Origin: JAVBMB01 sp031552995 | Lineage (GTDB): Bacteria; Bacillota; Clostridia; Oscillospirales; Butyricicoccaceae | Length of the DNA: 31,333 nucleotides | NCBI GenBank assembly: GCA_031552995.1 | Contig: JAVBMB010000097.1 | Location: 1-31,333, forward strand | Reading direction: 5' to 3' | Shown: piece after piece, positions 7,209 to 13,942 of the stretch | Layout of the letters: each line of letters opens with the position of its first letter | Numbering within the stretch: position 1 is the first letter of the stretch | Program-made: the position numbers and the translations under genes | Notes under the pieces: model-generated | Databases searched by the model: none | Told to the model about the DNA's origin: nothing | Seen by the model: only the letters and a program-made list of their open reading frames with translations

Positions 7209-7526
7209 TCATATCTCGGCGCCGCATTTTTTGCAGACGGTGGTTTTCTTGCCGGACGCGTCAATCTTGTGGGCCGGCCTTGTCGGCTTGTCGCACTTCG
7301 GGCAAACCCTCATGACCTTGCAGACGCGAATCGGGGTTTCCTTCTGGATGATTCCGCCCGGGTCTCCCTGCTTGCGCGGTTTGACATGGTGGGCGGTGAC
7401 GGCGATACCCTCGATGATGACCGTGCTCTTCTTCGGCGAGGCGGACAGAACTTTGCCGGTCTTACCCTTGTCCTTACCGGAGAGTACAATGGCGGTGTCG
7501 CCTTTTTTAACGTGTAATGTGTTCAT
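7209..7526 (-). CDS. rplX: 50S ribosomal protein L24
   Basis: L24 starts large-subunit assembly and carries a KOW RNA-binding motif. The 105-residue protein starts MNTLHVKKGDTAIVLSGKDK, with the KOW segment GDTAIVLSGKDKGKTGKV at residues 9-26. The C-terminal half has C75, C78, C98 and C101 in a CPKC...CKKC arrangement that probably binds zinc. The start at 7526 has GAGGAGG upstream; starting five codons earlier would place the start inside that site. Confidence 0.96.
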   Translation of the reverse strand: MNTLHVKKGDTAIVLSGKDKGKTGKVLSASPKKSTVIIEGIAVTAHHVKPRKQGDPGGIIQKETPIRVCKVMRVCPKCDKPTRPAHKIDASGKKTTVCKKCGAEI

Positions 7527-7537
7527 CAGCGTCCTCC

Positions 7538-7906
7538 TCACAGTACTTCCGGAGCGAGCGAGAGAATCTTCATATAATCCTTCTCGCGCAGCTCGCGGGC
7601 TACCGGGCCAAAGATGCGTGTGCCCTTCGGGTTTTTGTCTTCCTTGATGAGTACGGCCGCGTTCTCGTCAAAGCGGACATATGAACCGTCCGCACGGCGC
7701 AGACCCTTGCGGGTGCGCACTATGACAGCGCGAACGACATCGCCCTTTTTGACCTGACCGCCCGGGGCGGCTTTGCGTACCGATGCGACGATAACGTCGC
7801 CGATGTTTCCGTATCTGCGGGTCGAGCCGCCGAGAACACGGATGCATTTCAGCTCTTTCGCGCCGGTGTTATCCGCAACGCGAAGATAAGATTCCTGTTG
7901 TACCAC
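7538..7906 (-). CDS. rplN: 50S ribosomal protein L14
   Basis: L14 lies at the subunit interface and forms intersubunit bridges. The 122-residue protein is exactly the common bacterial length. It starts MVQQESYLRVADNTGAKEL and contains VVRAVIVRTRKGLRRADGSY and the family ending RELREKDYMKILSLAPEVL. It lies 11 bp before rplX and 12 bp after rpsQ. Confidence 0.97.
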   Translation of the reverse strand: MVQQESYLRVADNTGAKELKCIRVLGGSTRRYGNIGDVIVASVRKAAPGGQVKKGDVVRAVIVRTRKGLRRADGSYVRFDENAAVLIKEDKNPKGTRIFGPVARELREKDYMKILSLAPEVL

Positions 7907-7918
7907 GGCAAACCCTCC

Positions 7919-8176
7919 TTACTTAGCTTTTTCTATGATTTCGACAAGGCGCCATCTTTTGTCCTTAGACAGGGGACGGGTCTCCATGACCCTGACCTTA
8001 TCGCCTATACCGGCCTCGTTGTTCTCATCGTGGGCTTTGAGACGGTATGTCTTCTTGATTATCTTCTTATAGAGCGGGTGCTGGATGCGGTCTTCGATTG
8101 CGACGACAATCGTTTTGTCCATCTTGTCGGATACAACCAGGCCTATCCTGCTCTTGCGGAAAGCTCTTTCACTCAT
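7919..8176 (-). CDS. rpsQ: 30S ribosomal protein S17
   Basis: S17 is a primary 16S rRNA binder with an OB fold. The 85-residue product contains RIGLVVSDKMDKTIVVAIED, the YKKIIKKTYRLKAHDENNEA loop and GDKVRVMETRPLSKDKRWRL, all family hallmarks. Length is normal. It lies between rpmC (18 bp) and rplN (12 bp). Confidence 0.97.
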   Translation of the reverse strand: MSERAFRKSRIGLVVSDKMDKTIVVAIEDRIQHPLYKKIIKKTYRLKAHDENNEAGIGDKVRVMETRPLSKDKRWRLVEIIEKAK

Positions 8177-8194
8177 AACTCTACCCTCCTAAGC

Positions 8195-8398
8195 TCAGGA
8201 CTTCGCCGAGAGCTCGCGCTCGCGGATGACCGTCTTGACTCTAGCGATGTCGTGCTTGACTTCGCGGATTTTTATCGGATTTTCCAGCTGATTTGTCGCG
8301 TGCTGAAGCCGAAGGTTGAATAAATCCTTCTTCAGCTCATTCAGCTTCTCGTCCAGCTGCTGGGCGCTGAGTGCGCGCACCTCTTTAGGCTTCATCAT
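8195..8398 (-). CDS. rpmC: 50S ribosomal protein L29
   Basis: L29 is a two-helix protein near the peptide exit tunnel that helps form the docking site for trigger factor and SRP. The 67-residue sequence has KPKEVRALSAQQLDEKLNEL and LFNLRLQHATNQLENPIKIR, the typical helices. Two ATG codons are adjacent (8398 and 8395); the first overlaps the rplP stop as ATGA, suggesting coupled translation. Confidence 0.96.
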   Translation of the reverse strand: MMKPKEVRALSAQQLDEKLNELKKDLFNLRLQHATNQLENPIKIREVKHDIARVKTVIRERELSAKS

Positions 8399-8832
8399 GC
8401 TTCACCGCCTGTCTCTTGTTCAGTGTCCTCACGCTTGACAAACTTTGTTTTTAACGGAAGTTTGTAACCGGCAAGACGCAGCGCCTCTCTGGCAGTTTCC
8501 TCAGTCACTCCGGCGATCTCGAACAGAACGCGGCCCGGCTTGACGACGGCGACCCAGTATTCAGGCGAGCCTTTACCGGAGCCCATGCGGGTTTCGGCGG
8601 GCTTTTGCGTAACCGGCTTGTCGGGGAATATTTTTATCCAAACCTGACCGCCGCGCTTGATGTAACGCGTCATCGCGATACGGGCAGCCTCGATCTGGTT
8701 GCTGGTAATCCAGCCCGGCTCGGTGGCAATCATGCCGTATTCACCGTTGGAGACGAAGTTGCCGCGTGTGGCCTTGCCCTTCATACGTCCGCGGTGAACC
8801 CTGCGGTATTTAACTCTCTTCGGCAGTAGCAT
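8395..8832 (-). CDS. rplP: 50S ribosomal protein L16
   Basis: L16 organises the A-site region and 5S rRNA side of the large subunit. The 145-residue protein starts MLLPKRVKYRRVHRGRMKGK and contains WIKIFPDKPVTQKPAETRMG and the GSGKGSPEYWVAVVKPGRVLFE core. Its ATG shares one base with the rpsC stop (TAATG) and its stop overlaps the rpmC start by 4 bp, so three genes are translationally linked here. The end carries a short acidic tail (KREDTEQETGGEA). Confidence 0.97.
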   Translation of the reverse strand: MLLPKRVKYRRVHRGRMKGKATRGNFVSNGEYGMIATEPGWITSNQIEAARIAMTRYIKRGGQVWIKIFPDKPVTQKPAETRMGSGKGSPEYWVAVVKPGRVLFEIAGVTEETAREALRLAGYKLPLKTKFVKREDTEQETGGEA

Positions 8833-9779
8833 TATTCTGCCCCTCCTTCCGTTTCGGGTGCCTTTTCGGCGGGGGCCGGTGCGGCGGGTGCGGGTGATGC
8901 CGGCTTCTGATACGGGCGTCCCTGCGGGCCGCGCGGGCCTGCCGAGAACTGCTTCTTTTCGCCAAATCTTCCGCCGCCGCCCTGACGGTTTCTGTCCCCG
9001 CCCTGGCCGCCCGGTCCGCCCGGACGCGGGCCTCTGTCACCCTGCGGCCTCGGCCTGCGGTCTCCGCGATCCCCGCCCGGGCCATCGCGCCTGTCGCGGC
9101 GGTCACGCTTGTCGCGGCTCGGTGCTGCGACTTCTGTTGTGCGCGGGCCGCCCGTGAGAACCTCGCCCTTGTACAGCCAAACCTTGACGCCTATACGGCC
9201 GTATGTTGTGTGAGCCTCGGCAAAGCCGTAATCGATATCGGCGCGCAGTGTCTGAAGAGGGATTGTGCCCTCGTGGTAATGCTCGGTACGGGCAATCTCG
9301 GCGCCGCCGAGACGGCCGGAGACCGATGTCTTGATGCCTTTGGCGCCAAGCTTCATCGCGCGCTGCATCGACTGCTTCATCGCGCGGCGGAACGATATAC
9401 GCTTTTCAAGCTGCGCGGCGATATTCTCGGCAACAAGCTGGGCATTGAGGTCGGGGCTGCGGACTTCGACGATGCTCATCGCAACAGGCTTGCCAATCAT
9501 CTTGGAAACATCGGCCTGAAGCTTTTCGATATCTCCGCCGCCGCGGCCGACAATCATGCCGGGGCGCGCGCAGTGAACAAATATACGGACTTTGGCGCTG
9601 TCGCGCTCGATTTCAATGCGCGGAACACCGGCTTGGAACAGTGTCTTCTTGAGATACACGCGGATCTTGTGATCCTCTACCAAAAGGTCGCCGAAAAGCT
9701 CGTCTTTGGCAAACCAGCGGGAATCCCATCCTTTGATAACGCCCACACGAAGACCGTGGGGATTTACTTTCTGGCCCAT
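8832..9779 (-). CDS. rpsC: 30S ribosomal protein S3 with a ~97-residue low-complexity tail
   Basis: S3 lines the mRNA entry pore and takes part in mRNA unwinding. Residues 1-218 are a complete bacterial S3: MGQKVNPHGLRVGVIKGWDS, the KH domain with GRGGGDIEKL near 78-87, and the end VWLYKGEVLTGG. Then comes a tail to residue 315: a D/R-rich block (RDKRDRRDRRDG, about 222-233), RG/GG-rich sequence similar to RGG RNA-binding tails (234-290), and a Pro-Ala/acidic end (APAAPAPAEKAPETEGGAE). Most S3 proteins are about 210-235 residues. The frame and coupled stop/start with rplP argue against an artefact. Confidence 0.95.
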   Translation of the reverse strand: MGQKVNPHGLRVGVIKGWDSRWFAKDELFGDLLVEDHKIRVYLKKTLFQAGVPRIEIERDSAKVRIFVHCARPGMIVGRGGGDIEKLQADVSKMIGKPVAMSIVEVRSPDLNAQLVAENIAAQLEKRISFRRAMKQSMQRAMKLGAKGIKTSVSGRLGGAEIARTEHYHEGTIPLQTLRADIDYGFAEAHTTYGRIGVKVWLYKGEVLTGGPRTTEVAAPSRDKRDRRDRRDGPGGDRGDRRPRPQGDRGPRPGGPGGQGGDRNRQGGGGRFGEKKQFSAGPRGPQGRPYQKPASPAPAAPAPAEKAPETEGGAE

Positions 9780-9796
9780 AAACTAACCTCCCTGAC

Positions 9797-10132
9797 CTAT
9801 TCTTTTTCCGCCAGAACCATTGTTACATGGCTCGTTCTCTTTGTGATGCGAGCAGCGCGGCCGCGCGCCCTTGCGTGGATACGCTTGAGCTGGGGCCCGG
9901 GGCTGACAAACACCTGCGATACAAAGAGCTTCTCGGGGTTCATCTCAAAATTGTTCTCGGCGTTGGCGCGGCAGCTTTTAAGCAGCTTTATCAGCGGCTC
10001 GCTGGACGACTTGCGCGTGTTCATCAGTATGGCGGCGGCTTCGTCGGCGCGCTTGCCTCTGATGAGGTCGCAGACAATCTGCATCTTGCGGGGAGAGATG
10101 CGGACATATTTAAGGTATGCTCTTGCTTCCAT
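9797..10132 (-). CDS. rplV: 50S ribosomal protein L22
   Basis: L22 reaches from the surface to the exit tunnel constriction with a beta hairpin, which here contains PGPQLKRIHARARGRAARIT near residues 82-101. The 111-residue product starts MEARAYLKYVRISPRKMQIV and ends with the typical HVTMVLAEKE. Length is normal; spacing is 16-17 bp on both sides. Confidence 0.97.
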   Translation of the reverse strand: MEARAYLKYVRISPRKMQIVCDLIRGKRADEAAAILMNTRKSSSEPLIKLLKSCRANAENNFEMNPEKLFVSQVFVSPGPQLKRIHARARGRAARITKRTSHVTMVLAEKE

Positions 10133-10148
10133 ATATCTCTATCCTCCC

Positions 10149-10421
10149 TTACTTGCCGCTTTTGCTGCCGGCATGACCCCTGAAGGTACGCGTCGGAGCA
10201 AACTCGCCGAGCTTGTGCCCGACCATGTCCTCGGTGACATAGACCGGCACGTGCTTTTTACCGTCATGTACGGCAATGGTGTGCCCGACAAAGTCGGGGA
10301 ATATCGTAGATGCCCTTGACCAGGTTTTAAGGACTTTCTTCTCGCCTGTTTCGTTGAGCTTCATTACCCTTTTAAGCAGCTCGGGAGCCACAAAGGGGCC
10401 TTTCTTTACGCTTCTGCCCAT
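10149..10421 (-). CDS. rpsS: 30S ribosomal protein S19
   Basis: S19 is in the 30S head and works with S13. The 90-residue protein contains MGRSVKKGPFVAPELLKRVM, LKTWSRASTIFPDFVGHTIA and the ending GEFAPTRTFRGHAGSKSGK, all diagnostic. It lies 20 bp after rplB and 16 bp before rplV. Confidence 0.97.
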   Translation of the reverse strand: MGRSVKKGPFVAPELLKRVMKLNETGEKKVLKTWSRASTIFPDFVGHTIAVHDGKKHVPVYVTEDMVGHKLGEFAPTRTFRGHAGSKSGK

Positions 10422-10441
10422 AGTTAATGTGTCTCCTTTCG

Positions 10442-11272
10442 TTATTTGGTACGGCGGCGCACGATTTGTTTATCGGTGCGGCTGTTCTTCTTACGGGTCT
10501 TGTATCCCAGCGTCGGCTTGCCCCACGGGGTAACCGGGCCGGAACGGCCGATGGGCGATTTGCCCTCGCCGCCGCCGTGCGGGTGGTCAACAGGGTTCAT
10601 GACCGAGCCGCGGACGGTGGGACGCACGCCGCGATGGCGGGTCTTGCCGGCCTTGCCGAGGTTGACGTTCTCGTTGTCGATATTTCCAACCTGGCCAATC
10701 GTCGCGCGGCACTCCATCTTGACATAGCGAACCTCTCCGGACGGAAGACGGACCTGGGCGGCCTTGCCCTCTTTAGCCATCAGCTGGGCTGCGACGCCCG
10801 CCGAGCGCACAAGCTGGCCTCCGCGGCCGGGATACAGCTCGATATTGTGGATGACCGTGCCGAGGGGGATATTGCTTATCGGCAGACAGTTGCCCGGCTT
10901 GATGTCGGCGCCGGCGCTAGAGATTATCGTATCGCCGACGTTGAGGCCGTTGGGCGCGAGGATGTAATTCTTAACGCCGTCCTCGTACTGGATGAGGGCG
11001 ATGTGCGCCGTGCGGTTGGGGTCGTATTCCAGCGTTAAGACCTTGGCGGGCATGTCGACCTTATCACGCTTGAAGTCGATGAGACGATACTTCTGCTTGT
11101 TGCCGCCGCCCTTGTGGCGGACGGTGATTCTGCCGTAGCTGTTTCTGCCCGCGTTTTTCTTGAGCTTTTCGAGCAGACTTTTCTCCGGCTTGACCTTGCT
11201 TAGCCCGCTGTAATCCGTAACCGTCATCTGACGGCGGGACGGCGTTGTGGGCTTGTAGCTTTTTATAGCCAT
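10442..11272 (-). CDS. rplB: 50S ribosomal protein L2
   Basis: L2 is a primary 23S rRNA binder needed for subunit joining and peptidyl transferase centre assembly. The 276-residue product starts MAIKSYKPTTPSRRQMTVTD and includes the conserved MNPVDHPHGGGEGKSPIGR loop whose histidine lies near the catalytic centre. The end GYKTRKKNSRTDKQIVRRRTK is typical. Length is normal. Upstream lies an unusual 139-bp spacer after rplW. Confidence 0.97.
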   Translation of the reverse strand: MAIKSYKPTTPSRRQMTVTDYSGLSKVKPEKSLLEKLKKNAGRNSYGRITVRHKGGGNKQKYRLIDFKRDKVDMPAKVLTLEYDPNRTAHIALIQYEDGVKNYILAPNGLNVGDTIISSAGADIKPGNCLPISNIPLGTVIHNIELYPGRGGQLVRSAGVAAQLMAKEGKAAQVRLPSGEVRYVKMECRATIGQVGNIDNENVNLGKAGKTRHRGVRPTVRGSVMNPVDHPHGGGEGKSPIGRSGPVTPWGKPTLGYKTRKKNSRTDKQIVRRRTK

Positions 11273-11411
11273 TTGATTTTCACTCCCAGTTTATTATCGT
11301 TTTGCGCCGGCTTACCGATATGACGCGTGCCGGCATACATGCGGCGGCAGCGCACTGCCGCTGGCGAACGGAAGCCTTGGGCGTCTGCGCCCCGGGCTCT
11401 CGCCTTTTTGA
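11273..11411 (-). other. Spacer between rplW and rplB with a GC-rich hairpin
   Basis: In most S10 operons L23 and L2 are only a few tens of bases apart. Here the gap is 139 bp and has no recognisable gene. It contains a perfect 7-bp inverted repeat, GCGGCAG at 11344-11350 and CTGCCGC at 11355-11361, with a 4-base loop. No U-run follows on the transcribed strand, so it is not a convincing terminator. It may be an mRNA processing or regulatory structure. Confidence 0.55.
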
Positions 11412-11705
11412 TTACACCATGCCCTCGAACACTTCGATGGGCTTGCTGTCTTCCGTCAGGCGGATGATCGCCTTTTTGCGCGACGACGTCTTGCCGACGT
11501 GTACGCCCATGCGCTTTTCCTTGCCGATGACGTTCATTGTGTTCACGCTGAAAACCTTGACATTGAATATAGCCTCGATAGCGTGACGGATTTCAATCTT
11601 GTTGGCTGATTTGGCGACCTCGAAGACGTACTTCTTGTCGGCCACACCCTCCATCGACCTCTCGGTGATAATCGGGCGAAGTATTATGTCATACGGGCTC
11701 TTCAT
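11412..11705 (-). CDS. rplW: 50S ribosomal protein L23
   Basis: L23 sits at the tunnel exit and is a docking point for trigger factor and SRP. The 97-residue protein begins MKSPYDIILRPIITERSMEG and includes YVFEVAKSANKIEIRHAIEA and FNVKVFSVNTMNV, the family core. The ATG overlaps the rplD stop by 4 bp (ATGA), indicating translational coupling. Confidence 0.97.
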   Translation of the reverse strand: MKSPYDIILRPIITERSMEGVADKKYVFEVAKSANKIEIRHAIEAIFNVKVFSVNTMNVIGKEKRMGVHVGKTSSRKKAIIRLTEDSKPIEVFEGMV

Positions 11706-12328
11706 TGGGCGTATACCTCCTCGATTTTGGCAATGGCGGCCTTATCGACGATGAACTTGTCAGCCTTGAGTATATCGTAGGCGCAGAACACGCCGGCGAA
11801 TGTCGTCTGCACGCCCGGGATGTTGCGGGCTGAAAGCACGACGTTCCTGTTGACTTCCGGCGTCATTATAAGGGCCTTGCCCTTGGCGCCGACGTTGTCA
11901 AGGAAGCTGATGACACTCTTCGTCCTGATAGCGTCGAGCTTGATGCTGTCGACTACAATCAGCTCTCCCGCCGCAAGCTTGGCGCTGAGCGCGCTGCGTA
12001 TGGCGAGGTTTTTGGCCTTCTTGTTCGTCCTGATTCTGAAGCATCTCGGCTTGGGGCCGAAGGCGATGCCGCCGTGTGTCCACTGCGGCGCGCGGGTGCT
12101 GCCCTGACGCGCTCTGCCGCCGCCCTTTTGTGCCCAAGGCTTGCGGCCGCCGCCGCGGACTTCCGCGCGGGTGAGCGTGCTTTGTGTGCCCTGACGCTGG
12201 TTGGCAAGATAGCTCTTTATATCCTGATGCAAAACGGCTTTGTTCGGCTCGATGCCGAACACGCTGTCGTTGAGCTCGATTTCTCCGACGACTTTGCCGT
12301 TCATATCGACTATGTTTGTCTTAGCCAT
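11702..12328 (-). CDS. rplD: 50S ribosomal protein L4
   Basis: L4 lines the exit tunnel; in gamma-proteobacteria it also represses its operon. From the ATG at 12328 the protein is 208 residues, starting MAKTNIVDMNGKVVGEIELN. The tunnel loop with RGGGRKPWAQKGGGRARQGS and TRAPQWTHGGIAFGPKPR is clear. The frame is open upstream to 12376, but that stretch contains the GGAGGAGG binding site, so the later ATG is right. Confidence 0.97.
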   Translation of the reverse strand: MAKTNIVDMNGKVVGEIELNDSVFGIEPNKAVLHQDIKSYLANQRQGTQSTLTRAEVRGGGRKPWAQKGGGRARQGSTRAPQWTHGGIAFGPKPRCFRIRTNKKAKNLAIRSALSAKLAAGELIVVDSIKLDAIRTKSVISFLDNVGAKGKALIMTPEVNRNVVLSARNIPGVQTTFAGVFCAYDILKADKFIVDKAAIAKIEEVYAQ

Positions 12329-12344
12329 GATTTCTCCTCCTCCC

Positions 12345-12977
12345 TCAAGCCTTAACTGCGTTCTTAATGAACACAATGCCGCCCTTGGGCCCGGGAACCG
12401 CGCCGCGGATGGCTATCATATTGGCCTCTTTGTCAACCCTGACGACCTCAAGGTTCTGCACGGTGACCTGCTCGTTGCCGAGATGTCCGGGCATTTTCTT
12501 GCCGGGCATGACGCGCGACGGGTCTGTGTTGGCGCCCGTGGAGCCGACGCTGCGGTGAACAGGGCCGACGCCGTGCGTATGCTCCTGCGAGTGGGTGTTC
12601 CAGCGCTTGATGTTGCCGGCAAACCCCTTGCCCTTGCTGACGCCGATGACGTCAATTTTGTCCCCGGCCTCGAATGTGTCGGCATAGATGCTGTCACCAA
12701 CGTTGAGCTGGTCGCATCCCTCAAGCCTGAACTCCTTGAGGTATTTCTTGGCGCCGACAGACGCCTTTGCGAAGTGACCCTTCATGGGCTTGTTCAGTTT
12801 CTTCTCGCCAAGGTCCTGGAATCCGAGCTGAACCGAGGCGTAGCCGTCGGTCTCCACCGTCTTCTTCTGCACTATCGTGCAAGGTCCCGCTTCGATGACC
12901 GTCACGGGGATGACCTTGCCGGCCTCGTCGAAAATCTGCGTCATGCCGATTTTCTTTCCAATGATTGCTTTCTGCAC
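12345..12977 (-). CDS. rplC: 50S ribosomal protein L3
   Basis: L3 begins large-subunit assembly and extends a loop toward the peptidyl transferase centre. The 210-residue product starts MQKAIIGKKIGMTQIFDEAG and ends VPGPKGGIVFIKNAVKA. The central loop reads IKRWNTHSQEHTHGVGPVHR followed by GSTGANTDPSRV, a variant of the more common RGPMTHGS-type loop that I recall from clostridial relatives. Upstream is a 106-bp spacer with a strong hairpin. Confidence 0.96.
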   Translation of the reverse strand: MQKAIIGKKIGMTQIFDEAGKVIPVTVIEAGPCTIVQKKTVETDGYASVQLGFQDLGEKKLNKPMKGHFAKASVGAKKYLKEFRLEGCDQLNVGDSIYADTFEAGDKIDVIGVSKGKGFAGNIKRWNTHSQEHTHGVGPVHRSVGSTGANTDPSRVMPGKKMPGHLGNEQVTVQNLEVVRVDKEANMIAIRGAVPGPKGGIVFIKNAVKA

Positions 12978-13001
12978 TTTATTTCCTCCTTACAGGCATT
13001 G

Positions 13002-13032
13002 GTTGGGCCGCGCGGCACCGCCGTCGCCCAAC
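13002..13032 (-). other. Hairpin in the rpsJ-rplC spacer
   Basis: A perfect 7-bp inverted repeat (GTTGGGC at 13002-13008, GCCCAAC at 13026-13032) encloses a second stem, CGGC/GCCG around ACC. The structure sits 12-18 bases upstream of the rplC Shine-Dalgarno sequence on the transcribed strand. No U-run follows, so it is more likely to affect mRNA stability, processing or translation than termination. Function is unknown. Confidence 0.6.
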
Positions 13033-13083
13033 ATGACCCGCCCGCATATGTACTTGCGGAACAGGGTATTTACAGTTTTGCTT

Positions 13084-13395
13084 TTACAGCTTGATTTCGA
13101 TGTCGACGCCTGCCGGAAGGTTGAGATCCATCAGCGATTCGACTGTCTTCTGCGAGGGGTTTTTGATGTCTATCAGGCGCTTGTGCGTGCGGCGCTCGAA
13201 CTGCTCGCGGCTGTCTTTATATTTGTGTACAGCGCGAAGGATTGTGATGATTTTCTTGTCTGTCGGCAGCGGAATCGGGCCGGACACTTCCGAACCGGTG
13301 CGCTTTGCGGTCTCGACGATTTTCTCGGCCGCCTGGTCGATGAGAAAATGGTCATACGCTTTGAGTCTGATACGCATTTTTTGCATGTTTGCCAT
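13084..13395 (-). CDS. rpsJ: 30S ribosomal protein S10
   Basis: S10 is in the 30S head; with NusB it also supports transcription antitermination. From the ATG at 13395 the protein has 103 residues (MANMQKMRIRLKAYDHFLID), the normal length, with the conserved AYDHFLIDQAAEKIVETAKR and TGSEVSGPIPLPTDK segments. AGGAGGG lies upstream at good spacing. The frame is open further upstream into the leader, but that part is not S10. It is the first gene of the cluster, with no tuf or fusA before it. Confidence 0.97.
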   Translation of the reverse strand: MANMQKMRIRLKAYDHFLIDQAAEKIVETAKRTGSEVSGPIPLPTDKKIITILRAVHKYKDSREQFERRTHKRLIDIKNPSQKTVESLMDLNLPAGVDIEIKL

Positions 13396-13753
13396 TATTG
13401 CCCTCCTGATTTTGCTCTCCGCATCATGTGCGGAGGCCCCATTTATTTGCTGTTGACAAATGGGGTGGAAAGTCGCCACGCCTCCGGGTGTATTTCATTT
13501 AGGCGTAAATGAAACCGGTATCTTACTGTGGCCCGGCATAATACGACAGTTGGTCTCCCGCTCGGCTTACGCGCACGTCGCGCGCAGTTACGAACATAGT
13601 GGGATACGCTGCGTCTATTATGAGAACTGTGGTTCCGTCTCTCCTGCCGCCCGATTGTCGGACTTCTCCGCCTAAGTTACCCGCATAACGCGGCAATCTC
13701 AGGCTTCATCGCGCCCGTTTTTTTAAACAGGCATAGTACGCCCATAAAGGCGC
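13396..13753 (-). promoter_or_regulatory. Structured 5' leader of the S10-spc cluster
   Basis: About 358 nt separate the predicted transcription start from rpsJ, and no gene fits. The leader has at least four good hairpins: TTTCATTTA/TAAATGAAA with a 4-base loop (13493-13514, perfect 9 bp), CCCCATTT/AAATGGGG (13437-13465), CTCCGCA/TGCGGAG (13417-13435, next to the rpsJ binding site) and GCCCGTTT/AAACAGGC (13713-13732, one G-U pair). The 4-base loop of the first could pair with the complementary block at 13478-13483, making a possible pseudoknot. This is probably a cis-acting regulatory leader, perhaps autogenous; I do not recognise its class. Confidence 0.6.
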
Positions 13754-13759
13754 TCTTAT

Positions 13760-13788
13760 AGGATACCATTGCAGCATGTGCTTGTCAA
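13760..13788 (-). promoter_or_regulatory. Promoter of the S10-spc ribosomal cluster
   Basis: On the minus strand a perfect -35 box TTGACA (13783-13788) is followed by a 17-bp spacer and the -10 box TATCCT (13760-13765). Transcription would start near 13753. It is the only strong sigma-A-type promoter seen upstream of rpsJ and fits a highly expressed ribosomal operon. Confidence 0.85.
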
Positions 13789-13843
13789 GGTTTTTTTACA
13801 CTCGATTTTGCAACATTTTTTGCGATGATTTCATTTCGTGTTA

Positions 13844-13879
13844 TTGTACATTTGCAGTACAGATGGTAGAATACATCTG
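13844..13879 (+). promoter_or_regulatory. Candidate promoter and inverted repeat upstream of the glycosylase gene
   Basis: TTGTAC (13844-13849), a 17-bp spacer and TAGAAT (13867-13872) form a reasonable sigma-A promoter. A perfect inverted repeat CAGATG-N8-CATCTG (13860-13879) straddles the -10 box, where a dimeric repressor would block polymerase. Divergent from the ribosomal promoter about 55 bp away. Predicted from sequence only. Confidence 0.55.
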
Positions 13880-13942
13880 CGTGCCGAAACTGTCAATCTT
13901 TTGATGACGCGGCGGCGCAATTTGCGGCCGGTGGTGAGGGTA

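Noticed and set aside
9210..10319. 369-residue plus-strand frame opposite rpsC, rplV and rpsS
   Set aside because: It spans three certain ribosomal genes on the other strand, with no binding site or family features.
6211..11395. Possible shared sequence between the S14-S8 and L2-L23 spacers
   Set aside because: GAAGC(C)TTGG and TGCGCC(CC)GG blocks match only with several gaps; too weak to call a repeat family.
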